A stretch of DNA of 7,528 nucleotides, from NCBI GenBank assembly GCA_947631725.1, contig CANRML010000061.1:1-7528 (forward strand). The letters run 5' to 3'. Each line of letters starts with the position of its first letter. Positions within the stretch are counted from its first letter, which is position 1. A program made the translations under genes and the position numbers. Below are positions 1 through 5,009 of the stretch, one piece after another. The notes beneath the pieces were generated by a model that was not told where the DNA came from, searched no databases, and worked only from the letters and a program-made list of their open reading frames with translations. The DNA is from an uncultured Clostridia bacterium. GTDB lineage: Bacteria; Bacillota; Clostridia; TANB77; CAG-508.

Positions 1-58
1 CAATGTTTTTTCTATTTCTTTTTGCAACTGGCTTTCTTGTTGTACTTTTATTTGCCAT
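1..58 (-). CDS. rpsK: 30S ribosomal protein S11, N-terminal fragment (runs off the window)
   Basis: The first 19 codons are present, starting at the ATG at 58-56 and cut by the window edge. They read MANKSTTRKPVAKRNRKNI, the lysine/arginine-rich N-terminal tail typical of S11, which binds 16S rRNA in the platform of the small subunit. The start is fixed by an AAGGAGGG ribosome site around 77-69, about ten bases upstream. It lies 30 bases after the rpsM stop, the normal S13-S11 order of the alpha operon, and is presumably cotranscribed and perhaps translationally coupled with rpsM. The fragment is too short to identify from sequence alone, so the call rests on both the tail and the neighbour. 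Confidence 0.9.
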   Translation of the reverse strand, partial: MANKSTTRKPVAKRNRKNI

Positions 59-88
59 TTTCTAAATTCCCTCCTTTTTAACAAAAGA

Positions 89-466
89 CTAATTTGTCTC
101 TTTTTTACTTCTGCTAACTAATTTTCTTGGTCCTTTTCTTGTTCTAGCATTTGTTTTTGTTCTTTGTCCTCTTACTGGTAATCCTTTTCTATGCCTTAAG
201 CCTCTGTAGCATCCTATTTCTGTAAGTCTTTTTATATTAAGAGCTACTTCTCTTCTTAAGTCTCCTTCTACACTGTAAGATTGATCAATTATTTTTCTGA
301 TAGCATTTTCTTGTTCATCTGTTAAGTCTTTTACTCTTGTATCTGGATTAACTCCAGCTTTTTCCAAAATTTTACGAGAACTAGATACTCCTATTCCATA
401 GATGTATGTTAGTCCTATTTCTACTCTTTTTTCCTTTGGCAAATCTACTCCTGCTATACGAGCCAT
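89..466 (-). CDS. rpsM: 30S ribosomal protein S13
   Basis: S13 sits in the head of the 30S subunit and contacts 16S rRNA, the P-site tRNA and, through bridges, the 50S protein L5. The product is 125 residues, close to the usual 120-125. It opens with MARIAGVDLP and the helical region ending in YIYGIG (21-26). It then has the family signature RGLRHRKGLPVRGQ (88-101) and a basic C-terminal tail rich in Arg and Lys. I chose the ATG at 466: it gives the canonical MARIAG start and has GGAGGT (482-477) ten bases upstream. An in-frame start six codons earlier would overlap that ribosome site. It follows rpmJ after a structured 187-base gap and precedes rpsK, so it heads the alpha-operon part of the window and is probably controlled by that leader. 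Confidence 0.98.
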   Translation of the reverse strand: MARIAGVDLPKEKRVEIGLTYIYGIGVSSSRKILEKAGVNPDTRVKDLTDEQENAIRKIIDQSYSVEGDLRREVALNIKRLTEIGCYRGLRHRKGLPVRGQRTKTNARTRKGPRKLVSRSKKETN

Positions 467-523
467 ATTTTTTTGCACCTCCAAATATTTTTTTAATTTT
501 CTTATCCTTTTTTAATTGAAATG

Positions 524-547
524 CATTTTACAATAATTTGCAAAATG
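524..547 (-). other. Perfect 10-bp stem-loop in the rpsM leader, proximal to the start
   Basis: On the minus-strand RNA, CAUUUUGCAA (547-538), a four-base AUUA loop and UUGUAAAAUG (533-524) form ten uninterrupted pairs, one of them G-U. No U-tract follows, so it is not an intrinsic terminator. It lies between the larger structured element (567-637) and the rpsM ribosome site at 482-477. It could be part of a bipartite leader, but its AT-rich composition makes a chance palindrome possible. Confidence 0.5.
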
Positions 548-566
548 GTTTTAAAAAAGTTAAGAA

Positions 567-637
567 TTTATATAGACACAAATTTGATATGTAAACCCAT
601 TTGGTTTCACAGCCGCTACCGAAATTTGTGTTATAAA
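567..637 (-). promoter_or_regulatory. Structured RNA element in the rpsM leader; candidate ribosomal-protein autoregulatory site
   Basis: The minus-strand transcript can fold into one long hairpin. The basal helix pairs UUUAUA (637-632) with UAUAAA (572-567), has a 3-base CUA bulge (575-573), and continues with ACACAAAUUU (631-622) against AAAUUUGUGU (585-576). Next is an asymmetric internal loop of 11 bases (CGGUAGCGGCU, 621-611) facing 5 bases (AUAUC, 590-586). The apical helix pairs GUGAAACC (610-603) with GGGUUUAC (598-591) around an AAAU loop. The GC-rich internal-loop strand stands out in an otherwise AT-rich gap. In E. coli, S4 represses the alpha operon by binding a structured leader just upstream of rpsM. 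This element is in the same place, but its shape is not obviously the same. The ligand (S4, S13 or another) is inferred, and I cannot tell whether it belongs to a described RNA class. Confidence 0.65.
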
Positions 638-653
638 CTAAATTTAATTTTTA

Positions 654-767
654 TTATCCTTGTCTTTGTTTGTGTTTTGGATTTTCACAAATCACTCTGA
701 TAACACCTTTTCTTTTTATAACTTTGCATTTGTCACACATTTTTTTAACTGATGGTCTTACTTTCAT
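654..767 (-). CDS. rpmJ: 50S ribosomal protein L36 (zinc-binding form)
   Basis: This 37-residue gene encodes L36, a small zinc-ribbon protein of the large subunit. The translation begins MKVRPSVKKMCDKCKVIKRK and ends ENPKHKQRQG, the standard size and sequence pattern. The zinc ligands are all present: Cys11, Cys14, Cys27 and His32. This makes it the C+ type, as opposed to the cysteine-free paralogue made under zinc limitation in some bacteria. The ATG at 767 has a very strong AAGGGAGGA ribosome site directly upstream. A small hairpin, GGCAA/TTGCC around a four-base loop (784-797), lies just before that site. The gene stands between infA and rpsM, its usual place, and is presumably cotranscribed with infA from the promoter at 1159-1187. 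Confidence 0.97.
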   Translation of the reverse strand: MKVRPSVKKMCDKCKVIKRKGVIRVICENPKHKQRQG

Positions 768-830
768 TTTTTCCTCCCTTTCTGGCAAGTAGTTGCCTTT
801 TAAGTATATTTGGGTTAATTTTTAACTATT

Positions 831-1049
831 TTATTTTGCTCTCCATGTAATACGACCTTTGCTTAAATCATATGGGGATAATTCTACTTTAACTTTATCT
901 CCTGGTAATATTTTGATGTAATTCATCCTTAGTTTTCCAGATATATGGGCTAATATTTGATGTCCATTTTCTAGTTCTACTTTAAAATTAGTATTAGGTA
1001 ATGCTTCTACTACTGTTCCTTCTACTTCTATTACATCTTCTTTTGCCAT
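831..1049 (-). CDS. infA: Translation initiation factor IF-1
   Basis: IF-1 is a 72-residue single OB-fold protein that binds the A site of the 30S subunit during initiation. The translation starts MAKEDVIEVEG and contains the family core GTVVEALPNTNFKVELENGH (11-30), then LAHISGKLRMNYIKILPGDKV and a C-terminal GRITWRAK. Most homologues have an aromatic Tyr where this one has Trp near the end. I chose the ATG at 1049 rather than an in-frame start at 1112 because it gives the canonical MAKED start and exact family length and has an AAGGGGG ribosome site 6-12 bases upstream; the longer reading would add a 21-residue tail lying in the leader. It follows map after 123 bases that hold a promoter and a hairpin. 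No KOW-domain gene lies between map and infA, although many Clostridia carry one there. Confidence 0.97.
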   Translation of the reverse strand: MAKEDVIEVEGTVVEALPNTNFKVELENGHQILAHISGKLRMNYIKILPGDKVKVELSPYDLSKGRITWRAK

Positions 1050-1117
1050 ATTATTTCCCCCTTTCACAAAGAGCTTTTGTTGTTTTTTTATTGTAAAAAA
1101 CTTATAAAACAACGCAC

Positions 1118-1141
1118 AAATAGGACATTATAGTCCTATTT
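1118..1141 (-). other. Perfect 9-bp hairpin at the 5' end of the infA leader
   Basis: AAATAGGAC (minus strand, 1141-1133) and GTCCTATTT (1126-1118) are perfect reverse complements around a six-base TATAAT loop. If transcription starts about seven bases after the -10 box of the infA promoter, the hairpin sits some ten bases from the RNA 5' end. It could stabilise the transcript, act as a leader element, or be a DNA palindrome bound by a regulator. It has no adjacent U-tract, so it is not a terminator. Function is unknown. Confidence 0.5.
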
Positions 1142-1158
1142 TGAATTATAACTATTAT

Positions 1159-1187
1159 ATTTTACTACATTATTAAAGAATTGTCAA
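1159..1187 (-). promoter_or_regulatory. Sigma-A type promoter for infA-rpmJ-rpsM, inside the 3' end of map
   Basis: On the minus strand a perfect -35 TTGACA (1187-1182) is followed after exactly 17 bases by TAAAAT (1164-1159), one mismatch from the -10 consensus. The -35 lies within the last codons of map and the -10 just after its TAA stop. The predicted start near 1152 gives a leader of about 100 bases before infA. This implies that infA and the downstream genes can be expressed separately from adk-map. Confidence 0.7.
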
Positions 1188-1943
1188 GATTTTTGGCTCT
1201 TTTTCTGTAATTAAAATTGTATTTTCATAATGTGCTGCTAAACTACCATCTTCTGTTATTATTGTCCAACCATCTTCAAGCTCTAATATATTAGATTTTC
1301 CTTGAATTACCATTGGCTCAACTGCTAATGTCATACCTGGTTCAATTCTTAATCCTCTACCTGCTTTTCCACTATTTGGTATTCCTGGATCTTCATGCAT
1401 TTCTTTTCCTATTCCATGACCTTGAAATTCTTGTACAACAGAATATCCTTGTGAGTGTACATATTCACCTATAGCATGTGAAATATCTCCTATACGATAT
1501 CCTGGTTTCGCATATTTTATTCCTTCAAAAAATGCTTGTTTTGTTACATCTACTAGTCTTTGTTTTTCTTTTGATGCTTTCCCAACAATAAATGTTCTTG
1601 CTGCATCTCCATGAAATCCATTTTTTAAGGCTACTGTATCAATGCTGACAACGTCTCCTTCTTGGATTATACGTTTTTTAGAAGGTATCCCATGTATTAC
1701 TTCATCATTTATTGATACACAAATTGTTGATGGAAAATTAGGTATTCCTTTTATTCCTGGATTATATCCTTTTTGTGCTGGAATTGCTCCTAATTTTCTC
1801 ATGGTTTGTTCTGCTATTTGATCTAATTCTAGTGTTGTCATCCCTACTTTTATTTCTTTTTCTAGTTTTTCATATGTTAATGCAACAACTTTGCATACTT
1901 CTTGCATTAAATCGATTTCTTTTTTTGATTTTATAGTTACCAA
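1173..1943 (-). CDS. map: Methionine aminopeptidase, type I
   Basis: This cytoplasmic metalloenzyme removes the initiator methionine from new proteins. The 256-residue product has the pita-bread fold with all five metal ligands in context: Asp102 (SIDTVAL), Asp113 (FHGDAARTF), His176 (GHGIG), Glu209 (LAVEPM) and Glu240 (YENTILIT). The substrate-site histidines His84 (VIHGIP) and His183 (MHEDP) are also present. There is no N-terminal zinc finger, so it is the short type Ia form. The start is a TTG at 1943-1941: a GAGGGGG ribosome site ends about ten bases before it, the predicted MVTIKSKKEIDLMQEV matches the family N-terminus, and no ATG or GTG serves better. It follows adk after 47 bases, the usual adk-map pair, and is probably expressed from the adk promoter. 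Its last codons contain the -35 box of the infA promoter. Confidence 0.97.
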   Translation of the reverse strand: MVTIKSKKEIDLMQEVCKVVALTYEKLEKEIKVGMTTLELDQIAEQTMRKLGAIPAQKGYNPGIKGIPNFPSTICVSINDEVIHGIPSKKRIIQEGDVVSIDTVALKNGFHGDAARTFIVGKASKEKQRLVDVTKQAFFEGIKYAKPGYRIGDISHAIGEYVHSQGYSVVQEFQGHGIGKEMHEDPGIPNSGKAGRGLRIEPGMTLAVEPMVIQGKSNILELEDGWTIITEDGSLAAHYENTILITEKEPKILTIL

Positions 1944-1990
1944 TTTTTTAGTTCCCCCTCTTTTTGAGTATATGTAACTTTTATAAAATA

Positions 1991-2656
1991 TTATTTGTTT
2001 TTTACTTCTCTTTCTACTTCATCTGCAACATCTTTTCCTAGATGGTTTACTCTTTGGCTTACTTCTTCTGTTCTTAATACTCCTTTAGTTTTATAATATT
2101 CTACTAATGGACTAGTTTGCTCCATATATGTTCTAATCCTTGCTTTTATTGTTTCTTCATTGTCATCTTGTCTTTGCATTAAATGTCCTCCACATTTATC
2201 ACAAATTCCTTCTTGTTTTGGTGGATTCATTTTAATATTATAGATTGTTTTGCAGTCTGGATTTGAGCATATTCTTCTACCAACTACTCTTTCTATAATT
2301 TCTTCTTCTGGTGTTGTTAAATTAAGCACCATATCTACTTTTTTTCCTTTGTTTGATAATATAGTATCTAATGCTTCTGCTTGTGCTACTGTTCTTGGGA
2401 ATCCATCTAAAATAATTCCTTTTTGTACATCTGGTTTTTCTAGTCTATCTGCAACAATTTTTATTGTTACATCATCTGGTACTAATTCTCCTTTTGACAT
2501 ATATGAATCTGCTAATTTTCCTAATTCTGTTCCTTCTTGAATATTTTTTCTAAAAATATCTCCTGTTGATACTTGTTTAAATCCTAGTCTTTCTTCTAAC
2601 ATACCTGCTACTGTTCCTTTTCCAGTTCCAGGTGCACCTAGCATTATTATAATCAT
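1991..2656 (-). CDS. adk: Adenylate kinase with zinc-type LID domain
   Basis: Adenylate kinase interconverts ATP plus AMP with two ADP in the cytoplasm. The 221-residue product has the P-loop GAPGTGKGT (7-15), an AMP-binding segment containing STGDIFR (30-36) and LVPDDV (58-63), the DGFPRT motif (84-89), and the arginine-rich RQDDNEETIKARI (162-174). The LID (about 124-160) carries four cysteines, Cys130, Cys135, Cys152 and Cys155, so it is the long zinc-binding form common in Gram-positive bacteria. The first cysteine pair is spaced CX4C rather than the usual CX2C. The ATG at 2656 has AGGAGA eight bases upstream. Adk normally follows secY directly; here an antitoxin unit intervenes, and adk has its own promoter at 2699-2727. 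Confidence 0.98.
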   Translation of the reverse strand: MIIIMLGAPGTGKGTVAGMLEERLGFKQVSTGDIFRKNIQEGTELGKLADSYMSKGELVPDDVTIKIVADRLEKPDVQKGIILDGFPRTVAQAEALDTILSNKGKKVDMVLNLTTPEEEIIERVVGRRICSNPDCKTIYNIKMNPPKQEGICDKCGGHLMQRQDDNEETIKARIRTYMEQTSPLVEYYKTKGVLRTEEVSQRVNHLGKDVADEVEREVKNK

Positions 2657-2698
2657 ACTACATCTCTCCTATCTTTTACCAATATTATATATATTGCA

Positions 2699-2727
2699 AT
2701 TTTACTATATTTTTATGAATTTTTCAA
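2699..2727 (-). promoter_or_regulatory. Sigma-A type promoter upstream of adk
   Basis: On the minus strand TTGAAA (2727-2722) is separated by exactly 17 bases from TAAAAT (2704-2699). Each box has one mismatch to consensus. A start near 2692 leaves a 36-base leader ending in the adk ribosome site. The promoter would restore transcription of adk-map after the terminators behind secY and the antitoxin gene. AT-rich sequence raises the chance of false matches, but position and spacing support it. Confidence 0.65.
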
Positions 2728-2765
2728 GTTTTTTCATTTATTTTTATTTCTTATTATTTTTTTAT

Positions 2766-2795
2766 AAAAATTAGCAGTTATTTTACTAATAACTG
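2766..2795 (-). terminator. Probable weak intrinsic terminator after the antitoxin gene
   Basis: On the minus strand CAGTTATT (2795-2788), a five-base loop and AATAACTG (2782-2775) form a perfect 8-bp stem. After CTAA a T5 tract (2770-2766) follows. The stem is AT-rich, so termination would be inefficient. It lies 35 bases after the stop of the antitoxin gene and just upstream of the adk promoter, where the end of a one-gene unit is expected. Confidence 0.5.
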
Positions 2796-2829
2796 ATTCA
2801 CTTTATAGATTTTTTAATTGTTCCTTGAT

Positions 2830-3072
2830 TTACCATATTTCTTTACCTTCTGGATTTTCCCAGTCAATTTCTGTTGGTTCATATTCTCCTTTATAATCTG
2901 CAAATAGTTCTTTTATATTTTTTCTTTTGTTTTTTGCTTTTTCTATAATTAATTTGTCATTATCAACTACTATTACTATTTGTTCATTTTCTTTCCATTT
3001 AACAGTATCTAAAAGTATTTTAGGTATTCTAACACCTTGACTGTTTCCCCATTTTTGAATCATTGTAGGCAT
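2830..3072 (-). CDS. Orphan MazE/AbrB-family antitoxin-like DNA-binding protein
   Basis: The 80-residue product has an N-terminal AbrB/MazE swapped-hairpin DNA-binding domain (about 4-46) with the family signature IQKWGNSQGVRIPK (5-18). The acidic C-terminal extension includes IKELFADY, then EPTEIDWENPEGKEIW (65-80). In MazE-type antitoxins the fold binds the operon's own promoter, and the flexible tail blocks the MazF endoribonuclease. Both parts look intact. No mazF follows: the 173 bases to adk hold a terminator and a promoter but no toxin-like frame. I chose the ATG at 3072 because AGGAG (3086-3082) lies nine bases upstream; a TTG at 3081 abuts that site, and the ATG at 3063 is farther away. 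The gene interrupts the usual secY-adk junction and has its own promoter, operator-like palindrome and terminator, suggesting an inserted cassette. It may neutralise a toxin encoded elsewhere or act only as a regulator. Confidence 0.88.
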   Translation of the reverse strand: MPTMIQKWGNSQGVRIPKILLDTVKWKENEQIVIVVDNDKLIIEKAKNKRKNIKELFADYKGEYEPTEIDWENPEGKEIW

Positions 3073-3097
3073 ATAAATCAACTCCTATCTCTTTAAC

Positions 3098-3120
3098 TTG
3101 GTATATATAGTAGATACCAA
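3098..3120. promoter_or_regulatory. Operator-like palindrome at the antitoxin promoter
   Basis: TTGGTAT (3098-3104) and ATACCAA (3114-3120) are perfect 7-base inverted repeats around a nine-base AT-rich spacer. The palindrome covers the region where the -10 box of the antitoxin promoter should be and ends 25 bases before the ATG. MazE and AbrB-type antitoxins usually repress their own promoters by binding such symmetric sites, so an autoregulatory operator is the simplest reading. This is inferred from position and family. Confidence 0.55.
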
Positions 3121-3137
3121 AATTAAAAAAATGTCAA
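3107..3137 (-). promoter_or_regulatory. Putative promoter of the antitoxin gene
   Basis: A perfect -35 TTGACA (3137-3132, minus strand) lies upstream of the antitoxin gene. The best -10 candidate, TACTAT (3112-3107), has four of six consensus bases at a long 19-base spacing; TATCTA (3116-3111) at 15 bases is an alternative. The -35 is convincing, while the exact -10 is not. Poor spacing combined with the overlapping palindrome fits a regulated promoter. Confidence 0.45.
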
Positions 3138-3180
3138 TATTATTATTTAATTTTTTTAATTATTATATATATCTTTGTAT

Positions 3181-3228
3181 AAAAAAATAAAAAACGCAAG
3201 TAAAAATTCATGTTTTTTCAAGCGTTTT
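3181..3228 (-). terminator. Intrinsic terminator after secY
   Basis: On the minus strand AAAACGC (3228-3222) pairs with GCGTTTT (3197-3191). The stem continues past a tandem T-T mismatch with further A-T pairs up to a short loop. The 3' arm runs straight into a long T-rich tract (TTTTTTATTTTTTT, ending at 3181). It begins 12 bases after the secY stop codon. This probably ends most spc-operon transcription at secY, unlike genomes where secY-adk-map is continuous. The A-rich 5' side could also support termination from the other strand, but no convergent gene is present. Confidence 0.72.
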
Positions 3229-3240
3229 CTATTTAATATT

Positions 3241-4561
3241 TTATTCCAAAAATCCTTTATAATGTCTCATTGCAAGTAATGATTCTAGTTGTTGTACTGT
3301 TTCTAATGCAACACCTACAACAATTAATATAGATGTACCACCAAATGCAATGTTTAGGTTTGTAAATCTTAGAAACATTGGTAAAATTGCAATGATTGCT
3401 AAGAATACTCCACCAAACCAAGTTAATTTTGATATGATTGATGATAAGTAATCTGTTGTTGGTTTTCCAGCTCTAATTCCTGGAATAAATCCACCATTTT
3501 TCTTAATGTTTGAAGATACTTCTGCTGGATTAAATGTTGCATATGTATAGAAAAATGTAAATCCTACAATCAATAGTAAATATACAATTGCATTTCCTAT
3601 TGAATATCCAATTCCAACACTTGATGATGATGTTGCAATTGAAAATTTATATAGTCCTGCTAAAAATCCTGTTTGATTTGCAATATCATTTACAAATATT
3701 TGAATAATCATAGCTGGAAATGTCATAAATGATGATGCAAAGATTATTGGCATAACACCTGCCATTGCTAATTTTAATGGAATATGTGTGTTTTGTGCAC
3801 CTACCATCCTTCTTCCTACAACTTTTTTAGAATATTGTACTGGTACTCTTCTTTCTGCTTGTTGTACAAATACAACACCTGCAATTAAGATAATTGCACC
3901 AATTAATATTCCAATAGCTAAAAGTAACCCTGTTGTACTAAATCCTTCACTTGTTACAATTAGTGACCATAATGTTGTTACAAAGCTTGGTAATCCTGAA
4001 ATGATACCTACAAAAATTATTATTGAAATACCATTTCCAATTCCTTTACTTGTAATTTCATCTCCTAGCCACATTAGTATTGATGTTCCTGCAACTAGTG
4101 ATATTACAATAAGTGCTCCTATTAAAAATGAATCTTGTACGAATATTCCATATCCTTTATATGATAGATATAACCCAATTGCTTCTACTAATGCAAGTAC
4201 AATAGTAATAATTTTGGTATATCTGTTAATCCTTTTCCTACCTTCTTCTCCACCTTCTTTTGTTAGTCTTTCTAAAGCAGGAATAATCATTGCTAATAGT
4301 TGGACAACAATAGAAGCTGTAATATATGGTGTAATAGACATTGCAAAAATTGAAAATCTTGAGAAGGCTCCACCTGAAATCATATTGATTAGTCCTGCTA
4401 TACCCTCTACTGATCCCATTGCTTCATTTAGTGCAACACTATCTACACCTGGCACACTAATAAAACATCCTAGTCTAAATATTACAATTAAAAGTAATGT
4501 GTATAATAATTTTTTTCTAACTTCTGGCGTTTTTAAAGCATTTCCGAATTGTTTTAAACAA
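3241..4561 (-). CDS. secY: Preprotein translocase subunit SecY, with an apparent one-base frame interruption near the start
   Basis: SecY is the membrane channel of the Sec translocon and moves or inserts proteins with SecE, SecG and SecA. From 4566 to 3241 one frame encodes NCLKQFGNALKTPEVRKK, a first membrane helix (LLYTLLLIVIFRLGCFI), then PGVD, the plug/TM2 region (SRFSIFAMSITPYITASIVV), further helices and a C-terminal RHYKGFLE. That frame has no ATG, GTG or TTG before a GTG at 4455, which would delete TM1. The expected start is a TTG at 4561-4559, directly after the rplO stop, with AGAGGTGAT at the right distance; it reads MFKTIR but is one base out of frame. Dropping one A, best from the A4 run at 4555-4552, joins the two as MFKQFGNALKTP and gives about 439 residues, normal for SecY. 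Causes could be an indel error, slippage or true frameshifting. A pseudogene is unlikely because secY is essential. Confidence 0.9.
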
Positions 4562-4996
4562 TTAAATCACCTCTGCCTTTCCACCTAAAGATTCAATTTG
4601 TTCCTTTGCTTTGGCTGTGAATCTTACAGCTTTAACATTTAATTTTTTCTCTAATTTTCCTGTTGCAATTACAACTATACCATCATTGATTTTTCCGATA
4701 ATTCCTTCTTTCAATAATGTTTCTGCTGTAACATCAGTTGCTTCTACTTTGTTTAACATTTTTAATGTTACTTCTGTATATGTTTTGGCATGAATATTTG
4801 TAAATCCTCTTTTTGGTAATCTTCTATATAATGGTGTTTGACCACCTTCAAATCCACGTCTTACACCGCCACCAGATCTTGCTTTTTGACCTTTGTGACC
4901 TCTACCTGATGTTTTTCCTAATCCTGAACCTATTCCACGTCCTACTCTTGTTCTTTTTGTTTTCTTTGTAAGTGGTTTCAATTCGTCTAATTTCAT
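4562..4996 (-). CDS. rplO: 50S ribosomal protein L15
   Basis: L15 is a 23S rRNA-binding protein of the large subunit that joins late in assembly. The 144-residue product has the long basic N-terminal arm with TRVGRGIGSGLGKTSGRGHK (16-35), the glycine-rich RSGGGVRRGFEGGQTPLYRR (40-59) and a compact C-terminal domain ending in IESLGGKAEVI. Length is normal. The ATG at 4996 is preceded by AGGAGGTG (5009-5002), which lies in the 13-base gap after rpsE. L30 (rpmD) usually sits in that gap and is missing. The last codons of rplO supply the ribosome site for secY, whose TTG follows the TAA stop without a gap, so secY translation is probably coupled to rplO. Confidence 0.98.
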   Translation of the reverse strand: MKLDELKPLTKKTKRTRVGRGIGSGLGKTSGRGHKGQKARSGGGVRRGFEGGQTPLYRRLPKRGFTNIHAKTYTEVTLKMLNKVEATDVTAETLLKEGIIGKINDGIVVIATGKLEKKLNVKAVRFTAKAKEQIESLGGKAEVI

Positions 4997-5009
4997 TATG
5001 ACACCTCCT

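Noticed and set aside
632..660. Possible separate promoter just before rpsM (TATAAC near 635)
   Set aside because: There is no acceptable -35 at normal spacing, and the bases belong to the basal helix of the leader structure.
1079..1113. GTTGTTTT/AAAACAAC inverted repeat in the infA leader
   Set aside because: It has a long 19-base loop and a weak AT-only core, and T-runs are in the loop instead of after a stem; no terminator or known riboswitch is recognisable.
2677..2682. TTGGTA half-site (minus strand) in the adk leader, resembling the antitoxin palindrome, and another at the map start
   Set aside because: Single six-base AT-rich matches without a second arm are expected by chance.
2657..2829. 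A mazF toxin or its remnant after the antitoxin gene
   Set aside because: The minus-strand frames here are short and stop-rich, and no MazF-like start such as a GDI.. motif is seen.
3079..3081. TTG at 3081 as the antitoxin start
   Set aside because: It touches the AGGAG ribosome site at 3086-3082, so the ATG at 3072 with nine bases of spacing is preferred.
4453..4455. GTG at 4455 as the secY start
   Set aside because: It would remove the first transmembrane helix, lacks a ribosome site, and sits inside the conserved SVPGVD segment.
3788..4588. Long plus-strand open frame opposite secY
   Set aside because: It is the antisense shadow of the hydrophobic, AT-rich secY gene; the product resembles no known family, and SecY explains the conservation.
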